Made by a program: the position numbers and the translations under genes
Part shown: positions 1-13,710 of the stretch, one piece after another
Numbering within the stretch: position 1 is the stretch's first letter
Layout of the letters: each line of letters begins with the position of its first letter
Origin: Ficedula albicollis
Lineage: Eukaryota > Chordata > Aves > Passeriformes > Muscicapidae
DNA length: 64,000 nucleotides
Assembly (NCBI RefSeq): GCF_000247815.1
Contig: NC_021678.1
Coordinates: forward strand, 10,413,351-10,477,350
Direction: 5' to 3'
The notes under the pieces: model-generated
Database searches by the model: none
What the model was told of the DNA's origin: nothing
What the model saw: the letters and a program-made list of their open reading frames with translations, nothing else

Positions 1-3000
1 GAGCCCCTGTTTGTACACATATCTCAGTAATCAGCAGTGATGGGAAAGCAAATACAGAAACGTTCAGGGCAGTTCAATGGGAGTTGAAATATGATCGTTT
101 CTCAAATTGTGGCTGACTCTGGCAGGGTATTTTTAAGCAGGACTTCAGCCAATGTCTGAAAAAGTGCATATCAAGCAGCCTTGAGCTTTTAATTTAATTT
201 ATATCAACCAGCCTACTTGGAGTTTTCAAATTGATTCACCACCAATGTTTGAACATTCTGTGACAGGAGCAATGCATATTGAAGTAGCTAAAGGTCTCCT
301 TTCAGCATGCCTAATTAACTGTATTTCTGTCACAGGCAGTTGCAAAATATTAGAATATAAATGCATTCTGGATATCAGACAGCAAATTTTAACAGTTATG
401 ACTGAGTAAAATTCATTATTTGGCTATGAAGCCATTGAGAATCTTGCTTTTCCATGATAGTGTGTTCAAGTGTCCTTCCTTTTCAATAAGGTCAATACAA
501 TTACTAAAAGTTCTCAATTCTCATAAGCACGTCTGGTCAACTTTGTGCTTAAATAAAAAAAGATACCACAGTAGTCCTGGAAATACTGAGAGGATTCAAA
601 AACATCAAATCAGTGATGCCATCAGGAAAATTCAGGTTGCAGATAACAGCTGAATGGTGAATACAGAAAATAATCTCAGCAAATATTATGTATTAGACTG
701 TTGCTGGAGCATTTTGGAAAAATAAACATATTTTTAACAATCTGGAAATCACCTGCATGGGAGCTAAGCATTCAGAATAACACACTTACCCTGAATAATT
801 TATTCAGTTCCAATATTTACTCTTACATATTCTAGAATTGAATTACTTATATCTAAGCAACCGTAATTGGAAGAGTATTTAAATTCTATTTTCTGCCACA
901 GGTTTCTCTATGACCTTGAGCAAGCTGTACAGATTTTTTTTTGTGTGTTTGTCCTGCTTTCCAAATTCAGAAATGAAGGAACTGACAGAACTGTCAGGAT
1001 GACAATTTTCTGATGCATACAAGTAATGTTCCAGCAACATGGGCACCTAAGAAACTTGTACAGGGCCCTTTGGAGAGAGAACTGGCAGGACAGGAGCTTG
1101 CACCATGGAGTTGCTGTTTAGGTCTAGATAAGCAGGATAGTGCTGAACCATGATCCAATGGCCATGATCAGTGCTGCAACTTGTGTTTCCTCTTGCATTT
1201 CAGCCTTTATTTTAACCTGGTGTAGCTATGAGATCAAATTCCTTGAGGCCCCCATATCTGAAAAGGGTCTCTTGGTTTATAACAGAGACAAAATTCATCC
1301 AAAATTAATGAGAAGAGTATCAAAATACCCACAGGGTGCAAATAAGGTTAGTCCCACTTAAAACAGCACTAGCAGGAAGAGTTAAACAGGCACAGTTCCC
1401 ATTTTGTCTGCTCCTGCACACTTCACTTGGGCTGCAAGGAAATCAGAGCTGTGACAGATCATTTATATTAATACAATGCACCTGCCAAATTATTTATACA
1501 CCATAAGCATCAGTCTGGAGAAAGTGCACTCTGGGAACTTCATTGGTAGAGAAGAAAGGCTTCACTGGGAGGAAGGCATGTTAAAATAGTGCAGGATTTT
1601 GATCTCAGACATACTCTGGTAAATAGAGAGTGATGCCATTGAAGCCTGCAGACTTAGTTTGGTTCACACCAGTGAATGCGATTGACAGCAGAAAAAGTGT
1701 AAAATTGCAGCATAAGGTGATATGTCACTGACAAGAAAATTGGAAAGAGAAATACAAGTTAGTGTTGGATTGATCTACTATTCTGTGTGTTTCTCCTGGA
1801 ATTACTGAGCTTCCCTACCAGGCTTCTTTGACTGTAATAAGTTATTTCTAATCTCTAGGTGTACATTAATTTTAAATTACTGGGTGCTCCTAAGGTTAGA
1901 AAAGCTAAATAAAGTCTACAGTTTAAAAGAGCATGTTTTCACAAGTATTAAAGAAACAGAAGTGTTTGGTAAACACTGATTGGTTCCTCTAATATTTGGT
2001 TAGTTTTATTATTAAACAGCTTTTATGTCATGTGTCTTGCTTTAGAGGGAGTTCACATATCCAAATGTCAACCCTTACGAGTAAAGGGCTTCAGATCTGC
2101 TCCATATGAGGTCGTTCAAAATTTATACCTTAATCTCAGCTATTCTGAAATTTAGTGTGCTCATATTTGGTTCCTTAAAGAGAGAGGTTTTCAGTGCTGA
2201 CACGAAGAGGGATTTAGGGGAAGCTGTATGCTTTATTCAGCATAGAACATTTAATTTACTGTGTTTGATCTGTAGGTCATTAAAGTTTATTGAACTATTT
2301 TTTCAGCTGATTGCACTACCTTCAGCTCAGCCCCCATTACCTATGATTTCATAGGATCACATGCTAATGCATGATCCAGTTTCTTTGCTCTTAAATCAAC
2401 CTGCACATGTCATTGCCAGTCAGCATTATCCTTTAGCTTCCTTACTTTGAGGTGTGCTATATAAAAGTATGTGTACCCTCAAACCAGAAGGAGAACTTAA
2501 CATTAATCACTATCAAACACTATTAAGCAGAAATTAATTAACAAATCAAGGACCAATTTTTTCCAGCCCAGCAATCTGCCTTTTTTTCAAACTGACACTG
2601 CATAACTGAAAATAATCTTACACTAATAAATTCAGAGAGGCTGACAACACAGCATACAGCTCTCCAGGGTGCATATCTTATATGACTACATAGGTGTTAG
2701 CATCCTCCTTCTAAGCAGAAACTGGTAGACATACACAGTTTATAAGAAATAAATAACACAAACAAGATATTGACTCTTCTATTTTCAGAACAGGAGAAGC
2801 AAGCATGAAAAATGCTCCTGCAATAGCCATATCTTCATAGGTATTATTTATCAGTAATTTACCTATTTCAATCAAAGGAAAGACTCATGCAGGTAAGTTT
2901 TGTTTTGCACCCATTTTACTTCACCTCTTCAAAATGTGGCCTGTGATTTCTCATTGAAATATACCAATCTACATAATCTCCAATGAAATTTTGCTAAAAT

Positions 3001-3320
3001 AAAAAATTGCTTAAGATATGAACCAGAAAGGTTATTGTCATTCTTTTTCACCAGGGTTTATGCTAAAAGGATGTGCTAAAAAAAAATCCAAGTTGTGTTG
3101 TGGAAAAAGCCTCAAAACTAATAGGAAAGTGAATAACCACCAAAGGGGGGTAAACTGTGAACTCTTGGATGAAAAGATGCAGAGGTCACCCAAAAAAAGA
3201 CTAAATGAGGACATCATAAGTTACATCATAACCCAGAAGCAGGGGAAGAGATCTAGGACTTGCACCTGACCTGATCAGAAGAGGAAAACAAGAACTGAAC
3301 CTGAGACAGAATACAATAAT
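1..3320. other. AT-rich non-coding DNA, no gene seen
   Basis: I see no recognisable exon, RNA gene or transposon here. The short open frames (the longest about 80 codons) show no family resemblance, no domain motif and no codon bias that I can detect. The composition is AT-rich with few CpG sites, as expected of bird intergenic or intronic DNA. The last 150 bases, near 3180-3320, are purine-rich and lead into the 183-bp duplication, so an old repeat could begin there. Confidence 0.6.
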
Positions 3321-3686
3321 ATGAACGGACGTCGGAAAAAATGAAAAACCAAAACAAGAGATGGTGGAAAGTGCATGCTCAGCTGAGGCAGCTGATGAAC
3401 CCTCTGGAGTGGGTGGGTGAACCCTGAAAGCTCCTGCAAGGCACCAAAGCAGCAGGTCTGCAGATGGAGAGGGCTCCCAGGCTGCTCTCAGCTTCACTGG
3501 GAGATGAACGGACATTGGAAAAAATGAAAAACCAAAACAAGAGATGGTGGAAAGTGCATGCTCAGCTGAGGCAGCTGATGAACCCTCTGGAGTGGGTGGG
3601 TGAACCCTGAAAGCTCCTGCAAGGCACCAAAGCAGCAGGTCTGCAGATGGAGAGGGCTCCCAGGCTGCTCTCAGCTTCACTGGGAG
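3321..3686. repeat. 183-bp direct tandem duplication
   Basis: Two adjacent copies, 3321-3503 and 3504-3686, are nearly identical. The clearest difference is near the start: the first copy reads GACGTCGG and the second GACATTGG, so both CpG sites of copy one appear as CA and TG in copy two. This is the usual signature of methyl-cytosine deamination after duplication. The unit is 61 codons long, so chance frames stay open through both copies, including a 159-codon minus-strand frame that I do not regard as a gene. The unit is GC-richer than its surroundings and may come from an unrecognised repeat family. Confidence 0.9.
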
Positions 3687-4389
3687 ATTCTGCAGGGTGT
3701 GGTGAAGCTAATCCTAGTTTTCTCTGAGAGAGGATGAATAAAAATCAAAATACTTTTGAGAACTTACCTGTGGAACAAGAAAGATTCTCTATAGCAACAA
3801 TGGGAGGACATTACATTTGTGTGCTGAAAAGAATTTAGTCTCTATTATGAATATTATAATTTTACTCCTGCTTCCCTTCATTCTTTTCTTGGCCTCATGA
3901 TCAACTTCTAAGATGTTTCCTTAACAAAGCAAAGGCACTTAAAGTACTTTGAACTGTGGCTGCTGAAAAATCAGATGTCCTTGCACAGAAAATGATTTAC
4001 ATATTTATAGACTTATTCTCATACAGTTATTTTCAACTAAGGCACAGTTAACACTTTCTGTTGTAGTCAGAGTTGAACAATTAAATCAATTGGGGAAAAG
4101 AGATGAGGTATTTTTCTGACTTTTTTATAATTTATGAAAAAATTCCAGGTTAAACAGATTGGTAGATCCTCCATTCTTATTCAGCTGTACAGTCACCAAC
4201 TATTTTTGATTTCAATAAGGTCTAGGGCAAACAGAAAGTTGTCTGTTTTTCAGATGTCTAATAGTAGGTATTAATAATACCACAGCCTTGACTTGCCTCT
4301 AAACCCTAAACCACTACTTCCTAAGTAAAGCATTATTTCATTCAGAAACCGCTCACTCCGTCATTCCCTCATTTTGTAATTTCATTCAG

Positions 4390-4800
4390 GAGTTTGGAGA
4401 AGTTTTATTAGGTAGAAAAGTGACACAGCATCTTCTGTCCCTGGCCTGGGAATGGACAGAGGGTGGAACAGGCATCACACAGAGGGGAAGGTTTGTGATG
4501 CTTCACAGCTCACACCCCACAATTTCCCCATTCATAGTCCCTTTATTTGTGTTTGGAATGATGGCTGCAGGGTGCACTTGAGTTCTCAGTGCAGATTTAC
4601 ACAGCTCCTTGAGCAGGCATTCCTATACATTAGGGGTTGCTTATATGTTTTATAACCAATACCAACAATTATTGCTAAAAACATGGGTTAACTATGGGTT
4701 TTATACATTCCCCTATATTAGGGGTCGCTTATATGTTTTATAACCAATACCAACAACTATTGCTAAAAACATGGGTTAACTATGGGTTTTAAAAGTAACT
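4390..4800 (-). mobile_element. Possible degraded ERV LTR fragment
   Basis: Read on the minus strand, about 4380-4470 contains an AATAAAA polyadenylation-like signal followed by a C/T-rich stretch, in a block that is GC-richer than its flanks. This resembles the R/U5 part of avian LTRs. I cannot define TG...CA ends or a target-site duplication, and I found no internal viral coding sequence. The 88-bp duplication at 4621-4792 lies at its edge. The call rests on texture and general resemblance; a non-LTR repeat or unique sequence is possible. Confidence 0.3.
4621..4792. repeat. 88-bp direct tandem duplication
   Basis: Two copies with an 88-bp offset share a motif beginning TAGGGG(T/C)(T)GCTTATATG, at 4631 and 4719, and continue through ACATGGGTTAACTATGGG. 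One visible difference is TTGC in the first copy against TCGC in the second, again a CpG/TpG change. The copies are adjacent with no spacer. Confidence 0.88.
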
Positions 4801-5972
4801 CCTTTAAGAGGGAATTATCTACATAGGTGTTTTTCAGTAAATAACCAACAACTGTGTTTGTTTGATGCATATTAAATAGGTACTAGCAAAAGAAACTCTG
4901 ATACTAGGATTTTTTTGAAAATCACAGATTTTGCTTGTAATGATACCATACATTTCCCTGTCACAAACAGATCATTATGATATGAAAGCATGAAAAGTGC
5001 TGGTAAATTACTTGCTTTTTTCGTATTTGGAAAAATTTTGATAAACTTAATAGCTTCATTGGGTCATTATAGTTTTAAATAGGAAAAAAAATGCAGTCAG
5101 AGAAGCTTATCTCTGGTGGACAGTAATTTTAGTTTAGAGTTCGGGTTTTTGATGGGTTTTCCTTAGCCCAGAATAAGTCATCACCAAAATTTCACTCTCA
5201 GGATAGTAACCAAACAGCTTTCCCTAATACAAAAACATTATTTGTGAGATAGAAGGCCCAACTAAACTATTTGATGAATGGTTTAGCATTTTCATTTCTA
5301 TATTCTGAATGCCACAGTACTCTCAGTGAGTTCTAATTAAAATCTTACTGTGGCTTGATGAAATACTACTTGCTGAAATGAAACCCACATCAGCATGTTG
5401 GTTAATTTCTAATCATTTACCCTATAACAGTAAAATACAGTTTGCAGTCTCTTCACTTGCTAATCATGAGGGTGTCATTATGCAGCCTCTGCTGTCTACC
5501 TCCAGAAATAATCAGTGTAAAAATTACTTGAAATTTAGCTACAAATAGTTGTCCAAAGAAGGGTTCCAATCTGCTACTCTAAATTTAATTAAGTGCATAT
5601 TCATTTTATGCTTTTTTTTTCCTCCCCGATGAAGTTCTTGGGAACAGTTAAAATAGATTTGAGTACAAAACTAAGGAATTCAGCCTGGTGTAAATGTGGG
5701 GGTGTCTGTGTGTGTGCCTGCTATGGGAGCAAAGGAAAGGGAATGGCAACATCATCTCATTTCCCTGTGCACCAGTAAAGATGATCAGGAAACAGCCAGT
5801 ACAGGAGGCATCAGGAACAATGCTCTACATGTTGAGAAGAGTGAAACCAGAACACTAATTGGAAATAGCCTAAGCACCACACTAAAGAAATTATTTCTGC
5901 TTACCTACAGCAAGTCAGAGAGATGGAAGCACCGACCAGTGTATGGAGATTCAGCAGCAGGGTCAGAAGAAA

Positions 5973-6170
5973 TGCCTAAAGAAATACAGCTATTCTGATG
6001 ACTGCATTTTTTTTTTTTATTTTAAAACCCCTTAATTTCTTGCAGCATCAAAATGGTTTGTTTCTCTTTTGAAAGGTTTTCTTCACAGCATGTGCCTAAA
6101 GAAATACAGCTATTCTGATGACTGCATTTTTTTTTTTTATTTTAAAACCCCTTAATTTCTTGCAGCATCA
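5973..6170. repeat. 78-bp direct repeat with 120-bp period
   Basis: A 78-bp block, 5973-6050, recurs at 6093-6170 with no difference that I can see, including the same T/A-rich run. A 42-bp non-repeated segment lies between the copies. Perfect identity points to a recent event. Confidence 0.92.
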
Positions 6171-9100
6171 TGTATGCAATCTTTGTCTTTCGTGTTTGTT
6201 CAATGGTTTAAGCCATTTCCAAGAACAATGCTGCATGCTGCACAAATGTGCAGTAATTCCTTTACAAAGAAATGTTTGCTACTGTTTAATACCTAATTTT
6301 AAATAATAAACGGCATCTTTCAAGCATCTAATGACTCAGACCTTTCCTAACATTCATGGAAGTATAAAGAAACAATAGAAATAAGTTGGTTTAGCATGGT
6401 GTTTTTTTCTGTTACAGGCCCCAATCTGTGTGGTAAAACCTTCTTATCCAAAAAGATAGTGGGATACTTTCATTAAGGGAGAAAAGTACAATTCTGCTTT
6501 TCACAAGTAAGAGATCCACCTTGAGTGATTCTGGAAGTGAAGAGTGATATTGTGAGGACAGTGACCATACACAGGATTTTATGCTTCTAACGCTCTTTTT
6601 GTAAAGGGAAGTGCTAAATCAAAGCTTTTAATGTAGTGTAAATAAATTGAAACTCTTTCTCCCTATATTTCTAGTCCCTCTGCTCTGTCCAAGCCTGCCT
6701 TGCTTGCCAAATTTTAAATACCTGTCACCATGAAGTATGTTCAGAGCCCTTGGCTGATGCTTTTACTCTAGTGAATAGAATTTTTTGCCTACTTAGTAGA
6801 TGCCAAACAGGAAAATTGTTAATAAATTTCTATTACTGTCAACTTCCTCTGGCTCCCTTTGTTTTAGCAAAATTTGCTCTCAGAGGAGATACATATCTAT
6901 TCCTCCTTCATGTCTCAATTCTAATTAAGTAATATGGACTTGATTAAGTAAAAGGCAGGCTCTGCAAATATATGAGTAGGTAGCATCGACCTCCTTCCCA
7001 TGACTTATAGATTTCTGCCACGTAACATTTGCTAGATCAGTATCTTTGCACTTCCCATACTGTTCAGCACACCCTGCTGCATGACTGGGAATGTTTTGGA
7101 CTTGCAGCAATTGCTTCCTACAACAGCAGCAACAAAGAGCTGCTACTGAAGCAGATATGTACCTTTTAAAGTTCTCTTTTTAAGGCTGCTATAATTCCAG
7201 AACAAGTAAATAAACCTTCTCAAGCAGGAGCAATGCAAGCCTATCCTTCACCTGACTGAACTCAGTCTAACATGGAAACAGTGCGTGGGTAACAGTGTGA
7301 GCAAGGCAGATCACACAAGAGGTGAAGGTGGAAACCTTGCCCTTCATTTAGATATCTAAAGAACAAGGACTTTATTGAGATCTGCTGATGGCCTCTGTCA
7401 TATTAGCCTTGAAAATTCATGAGTGGCAATAGGCTAGAAAGAGCTTTGTTAATACACATTTTATATAATTTTCCTGAGGAAATTTAGTGCCTGAATCATG
7501 ATGAACAAGTCTAACAAAACTCTGTATTCCCTGTGCTGACAGCAAGTGCATGCACAGAGATGCAATTGATCCTGGTTGGAAGCTTTCAACAAGAAATTGT
7601 AATAAGTAGATGAATGACATTCAGGTGCTCCTGCTGTGCTGGCTTCAGGTTACTCTTCGATTTGCCTCAATGCTCTTGTACCCCACAAAGCTTCTCACAC
7701 TCTTCTCTTGTGAGCTGAGAGGAAAGAACAAAGCTGAAAGCAGGATTGCACTAAAGCAAAGACTTCCAAAGTGGAACGAATGAAGACATTTAAACTGTGT
7801 CTGAGCTGCAGGAACCGCGGTGGAAACTCCTCGAATTTTGTCCTTTGTTTATTCTGGGCTCGTGGGCTGCAGAGGAGCCACGGCTGGCTGCAGAGCCACC
7901 AGGCATCTCCCTGCCTTCTGCACACATCCTCACAGGTCACAGCACTGAGAAAAACTGTGAGATGGGGCTACTTAATCTGCCACAGAGGTGAGTACTCAGT
8001 TGTCATTTTGGATCAACAGGATGGCACTCACCAGGGAGTGTGACTCCATATAGGGACTGCACGGTGAAATACAGCCCAAGCACCAGCTAGGGCTCATCAG
8101 TAACGTTGTATTCATTATTAAACAGATCAAAGAGTGCCCAAATAGCTTCTCTTTCTATATACATTTTCCAGTATATAATTTAACTGTTGTGATTAGCACT
8201 CCAGAGTTAAACTCTTATTAGCTACTTTAATTACTTTAATTTCACTTACAACACAGCTCATTAAAATGTTGTTATTTTACTAGATATATTTACTATGGTA
8301 GGTACACTGTAGTAATATTCTTCACTGCTCATCCAAAATAGTCATAGGCTGCACACTAAACCTCACTAAAAATACAGTATCTTCTTTTTTTTTCCAATTT
8401 ATGACCACCAAAGCCTTTACCATTCAGTGGTTTCTAACCAGCACACCCACAATGCAGCTCATTGAACTCTTGAACTTATATTTTTTAATCATGCATTTCC
8501 AAAAGAGAAGATATCTCTGTAGCACCAACGCCTATAATACTACTACAAATTAGTATGTTAATAACTGTACAATATTTAATACATCTTCATATGAAGTTTC
8601 TCTTCAATAGAAGTTTAACTGAGAAAGAGACTTGCTAATACACATGCATTGCATGTTAGACACTTGTTTAAATAACTTAAATACTTGTATCTTTAATCTT
8701 CAAATCTAACACATAATGTCTGACCTTCATTTGGTGCAAATATTTACAGGAGCGTTCAATTAATAAAGTGATTTTATTCAGTATCACAGAATTTGAACAA
8801 ATGTCTTTCCAACTACACTGGAAACAAAATCTTATTACATTTTTCTCCAGAACATCAACATGAGAGTATTCATAAAGAGAAAAATCAAGTTATAAACCAA
8901 GTAATGCAGCAAACATGCAGACACACGTGACAGAACACACATATGGATGAAAAATGTTCCATTAGCTCAGGGCACTTCTCTACAGAGAGATTTGTGCTAC
9001 AAGAGGGTTAAATCCTGCAAGATACAGAGCTCTGTGGAGATGATTTGACACAGCCAGCTTTAAGCACATCAGTACCTTCATTGCATTCTCAATTTCAAAC

Positions 9101-9950
9101 AATAAGAGATTGAGGGCAAAATGAGAGAAGATTTATGGAGATGTCAAATTACTATAAAAACCCAGATAATACAACAATCCTGAGGAAGCAATTTTTCATC
9201 TCGTGAATCCTACTGCAATTATGAAAGAAGCTCCACTTGCATCTCTAAACTTTTCAGAAGTGCATGCATTCTCCTCAAGTTAAAAATTGGATCTCTGTGC
9301 ATAGAGGCAGTGCATGTGACAACACAAAGCAGCTGTGGCAAGCCTGCACCTCTGGAGCCACTGCAAGCTGATCACTGATTAGCCCCATGCAGCTTTGTGA
9401 GTGCCTCACTGCCTCCTTTTCCTGATCTCTTAGGGTTTTGTACACCCAGCCATTGAAAAGGTAAAGGCTTTAAGGGACTGAATGGAAGTTTAGAAAAGGG
9501 AATAGTATTAGTGGCACTGTGCTTCATTAAACTAATCTGGCACCAACCAGGGGCCTGCCAAACACTTTTTTTTTTTTTTTTTGGATTGTGTGAAGAAAGG
9601 TATGTTCCTACAACATTCTGCAAAGGACTTAATTGTGCATGTGTTATTCTTTACCTCATTAAAACAAGGAATCTCATCTATTTTTGTAGTTATTTTATCA
9701 ACAAGTCCTAATCTTTGAATAGTCAGTCCTGGATTTTAAAGCTAGCTAACCCTATAATATGTGCTATGCAACCCCTCCCTAAAAAGACATATATTAAAAC
9801 ACTGTGACCCTTAGAAACATATATAAATAATTCATCTATCCTAAGACCTAAATGGTAATAAAGGCACAGGGCTTAAAAGGATTTCTGGTTTATTCTGCTC
9901 TAAGATTAGAACCACTATGTGTTAGCACAAAATATAAAAACATAGCTCAA
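6171..9950. other. AT-rich non-coding DNA, no gene seen
   Basis: No recognisable gene. A 7.77-8.04 kb plus-strand frame of 90 codons ends near CACAGAGGTGAGT, which resembles a splice donor, but the predicted peptide matches nothing I know and there is no convincing acceptor upstream. A run of 17 T lies at 9566-9582. Nothing else stands out. Confidence 0.6.
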
Positions 9951-10113
9951 TCCAAAAAAGACCAAAATGCCATTCAATTACAGAGGCTTATATTGAGAAT
10001 ATAAGTTATAATGAAAATAACTAAATTTTTAATCCAAAAAAGACCAAAATGCAATTCAATTACAGAGGCTTATATTGAAAATATAAGTTATAATGAAAAT
10101 AACTAAATTTTTC
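9951..10113. repeat. 82-bp direct tandem duplication
   Basis: Copies 9951-10032 and 10033 to about 10113 are adjacent. I see two point differences (ATGCCATT against ATGCAATT, and TTGAGAAT against TTGAAAAT). There is no spacer. Confidence 0.92.
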
Positions 10114-12855
10114 TAAGCCATCATTGTAAAATCTACTTCAGTTAAGGGAAAGACTAAAATCTGTTCTAATGGTTCAAACCTGCAATAGTTTAATAAGCAG
10201 GCAATCACATTTTTGACTAAAAGAAATACCTTTTATGTTCCATATTCACACACTGGAGTTCTTTTTTTTTGCAGCAGCAGCAAATTAAGCATCTCATAGT
10301 TGGTAAAAAAAGGCATCCTGGATTTGACTAGCTAATCAAAATGAAATACTAAGAAGTCTCCCCAGCAGACAGAACTATGGCTCCTCCACAGCTACCCCAC
10401 CCTGTAGCAGCCTCTGTTGGCTGATGCTAGCAGCAGAACAAAAGAGGGCTGGTGGAGATTTTCCTTTACCTTTGGATAGGACAGATTTGTATCAGGTGAC
10501 TGTCACTGAAGATTGGGAAATGAAAGGCTCCCATGACAGACAAGATTTGCTGTATAACACATTGTAACAAGGCATTCTAAGGTACTGGAAGGGTGGTAGA
10601 AAAAAGGGAGTAGAAGAATGGACACATTTGGGAAGCTACAGGCAATAGCTAAGAAAGAATAAGCATAGGAAGAGGAAGCTGGAATTCAGGAGCAGGGAAA
10701 TGCAGGTGGAGGGTGCTGTGCCAGCAGGATGGTGAAGGAATGGGTTTGTTACACACCAATGGGTTTGTTAACAGCACAGGGAGGTGTGGGATCTCAGGGG
10801 ATGGAGTGGTTCAATGCCACGAGGAAGGAAGGGAGACAAAAGAAGAAAAACATTTCTAAATGGGTGTGTAGTTGAAGGACTTTCCATAAGAGATGGAGGG
10901 TTGCAGAGCATTGAACAGATTGAAAAATAGAACAACTGGATGAATCATGGACTTGAAATTTTAAATTCTACTACCTCTGACAGCATGGTTTTACTTGGGT
11001 AAAGACTATTTAAATGATATTTTCTGCCTCAACAGATCTGCAAACAACTCTTGTTCTGTGTTACATGTGCTGACTTGAGGATGAACCCTCCTCAACCACT
11101 ACCCACCCCACGTTTTTCATGTCTTTTTTAAAAAAGGAGCTTTTATTGTGTTTAAAAACCTGGTGTTCCCCATGCCAGGAAGGAGAAAGCAAAATGAAGA
11201 CTTTCATTTTTATGTTATATTGGTCTCAGACCTTCCTAAGATTTAACTATATTTTGCTTTTAGGGACTCCTGTCAGACACAGTTCATGGAGAGACACAGA
11301 CTTTGCTGCCCTTTTGGTGCCCCCTTGGAAACTCCTCAGAAATACTGATGTGCAGATGCAGTCCTGAGTTTCTGAACATCCTCAGGCCTTCTGTGGTGCA
11401 TGGCACTGCTGCTGAGAGAGAGAGAAACAATTCCCAGACAGGCAGCAGAAGGTTCATTCTTGTTACTGCCATCTGTGCAAAATCACCACCCATGCTCCAC
11501 AGATGGCCTCCAGTTACAGCTTGCAGTTTAGGAACAGTGGTTGCTACCCAAAGTCTAAAAACTTGCTTTTCTCCATGTCTTTTGAAGAGTCTCAGACCAA
11601 GAAGGAAGATAAAAGTGTCCATCAAAGTTTCTCAGTAGACACAAGCTAATCATAACACATAGATGTTGTATCAGCATTAGCCATACATAGTTTCATCCCT
11701 ATTAGAGATCCACTGGATCCCAAAATATCAGGCCAAAGACAAGAGCAAATTCTGTAGAAATGAGGTATTGGGCTTGGGGTTTTGTTTGTTTCCTTGTTTC
11801 CCCAAGAATAAATGATTTACCATTGTTTCCCTCAAAAGAACTGCTCCAGTCACAGTTTTTCTCAGGCAATCCAGTAGTTTTTGCACCCAGAGTGCTGTGA
11901 AGTCCATGAGAAAACACCAACAGCCAATTTATCCATCTTCCAACACCATCCAAAATGAAAGATTTTTTACTTTTGGATGTGGTGAATAGGATGAAATGAT
12001 CTAGGTGGAAACCCTGAGCAATTCCTGACATTCATTATTGAACATGGTAAGTGCCTGTAATTCCTGCATATTCCATATTCTTTCAGTTTTGATGCTTATC
12101 ACAATTTTTTCTTATTTCACTCAGCAGCTGTTTGTTCTTTACTTCTGTGGTATTATAAAGGGCTGATTATTTGTTTATAGTTATTAGTTATATGTTTTAA
12201 TGAAGAGGAGGAAGCCAAGAGTTTTAAATAGTCAGCAGAACTCCCTCCATTTATGAAAGAATACAAACCACATTTTTAAGAGCATTTTAGGCTTTCATCA
12301 TCATTGCTGTGTTCCCATTCAGTAATTCAAATTTTTCCATTACTGTGCAGTCATTGGCTTTGCAGCCAGCTTTAGTATAGAACACCATTTTTTCCAGGTT
12401 GAAAATAAGATATCAGAGGCCTGCTGTGGTGATCAGCAATGTTAGTTCCCAGCAGATCCAGCAGCAGTGTCAGGGGATAATTTGGCAACACACTCAGTTT
12501 TCTTCTTGCTGCTCCATCTGTACTTATTCCCAGAATGTGTGACTACGAGGATCCTGACAAGGACAAATGGATATCCTTCTGCTGGGCTACATTCACCCCA
12601 CCTGATCTGGTTGAGGGTTTTGCCATGAAAAACAACCTTCACTGGTGACAGTAAAGCTGATAAAGCAATTCAGAATAATTCCGTCCGATGATTTGCAAAT
12701 AGATTCACCTAGGATTTGCAGACACATTTTTCCCAAGTATTTAATTCCAATCCTCTAATCTTGGGATTTTCCAGCAGAGCACCAAGTCCTAAAACCCAGT
12801 CAAATGAGGGTGATGTAAATTCTGACCCAATTAAATGTATAAATGGGTAATACAA
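10114..12855. other. Non-coding DNA, no gene seen
   Basis: The 10.4-10.9 kb part is purine-rich and somewhat GC-richer than the rest. Overlapping frames of about 110 codons on both strands at 11.28-11.64 kb reflect a stretch with few stop codons and do not resemble a known family. No RNA gene or transposon was recognised. Confidence 0.55.
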
Positions 12856-13058
12856 AAAAACCCCAAAAAACAAAACCCAAAAAACAAATAAAAAGAAACA
12901 AAAAAACCCAAATGGAACAACAACAAAATAAAATAAAATAAAATAAAACAAAGCTAAATTAAAAAAAACAAAACCCAAATACAAATAAAAAGAAACAAAA
13001 AAACCCAAATGGAACAACAACAAAATAAAATAAAATAAAATAAAACAAAGCTAAATTA
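12856..13058. repeat. A-rich low-complexity block duplicated with 97-bp period
   Basis: An A-rich block holding several AAAAT units, preceded by AATGGAACAACAAC, occurs twice with a 97-bp offset (AATGG at 12911 and 13008). Both copies end in ACAAAGCTAAATTA. Low complexity alone would not give the identical mixed flanks, so this is a real duplication of a simple-repeat-bearing segment. Confidence 0.88.
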
Positions 13059-13710
13059 AGTTAAATTTTTAAAAATGGGAGAAAGAGAATGAAATAATAC
13101 CATAAAATTTTAGTGGTAGTTCAAGAAAAAAACCCCGAAAGTGATTGAAATGTTGTTCCCAAAGGATCTATCTAAAAGTTAAAGGAAGAAGGAGCAAGGG
13201 AAGATTTCCTTTCTTTTTCTTTTCTTCCAAAAAGTACACAGAGAAATGCTTAGTGACTTGCAAAACTCATGAAGGACACACAGGACAGAAGGATCCCATA
13301 ATTTTTCTCTTATCTCTTGTACCAATCCTTGCTACATAAGCAAAATGTGTAGGAAATGTCTCTGTTGCACCTTGATAACTTCAATACACTTTAGTTACAG
13401 AGTTGGCAGTTTCAGTTTAGCTGAAAAGCTGAAAAGCAGAGCTCCTTAATACAAAATGCTCCAAAGAAGGGATGTAGCTGCTAAAGACATGAATTGTCTA
13501 AAATGCTGATTATTTTACCAGCAATATAAAATTAAAGCAGGGGAGCATCCAGATGCACCTCAATAATTTCATGCAAAACTTTACTGTGTAAAAAACTGTC
13601 AAGTCAACAATCTCACTGTGGCTGGCAGGAAATTATTCCAAGGTCAACATGTTACATAAGCAATCATGAGAAAGCTTATCTGAGACTAGGCAGCTCATGC
13701 TGACTCCCCA

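Noticed and set aside
3201..3680. 159-codon minus-strand frame with a repeated 61-residue block
   Set aside because: It is explained by a 183-bp DNA duplication that is a multiple of three. No domain, signal or splice context supports a gene.
7771..8043. 90-codon frame ending by a donor-like GTGAGT
   Set aside because: A single donor-like site is common by chance. No acceptor or conserved peptide was seen.
9566..9582. T17 run as a retroposed-gene poly-A tail (minus strand)
   Set aside because: No gene-like sequence precedes it on the minus strand and no flanking target duplication was found.
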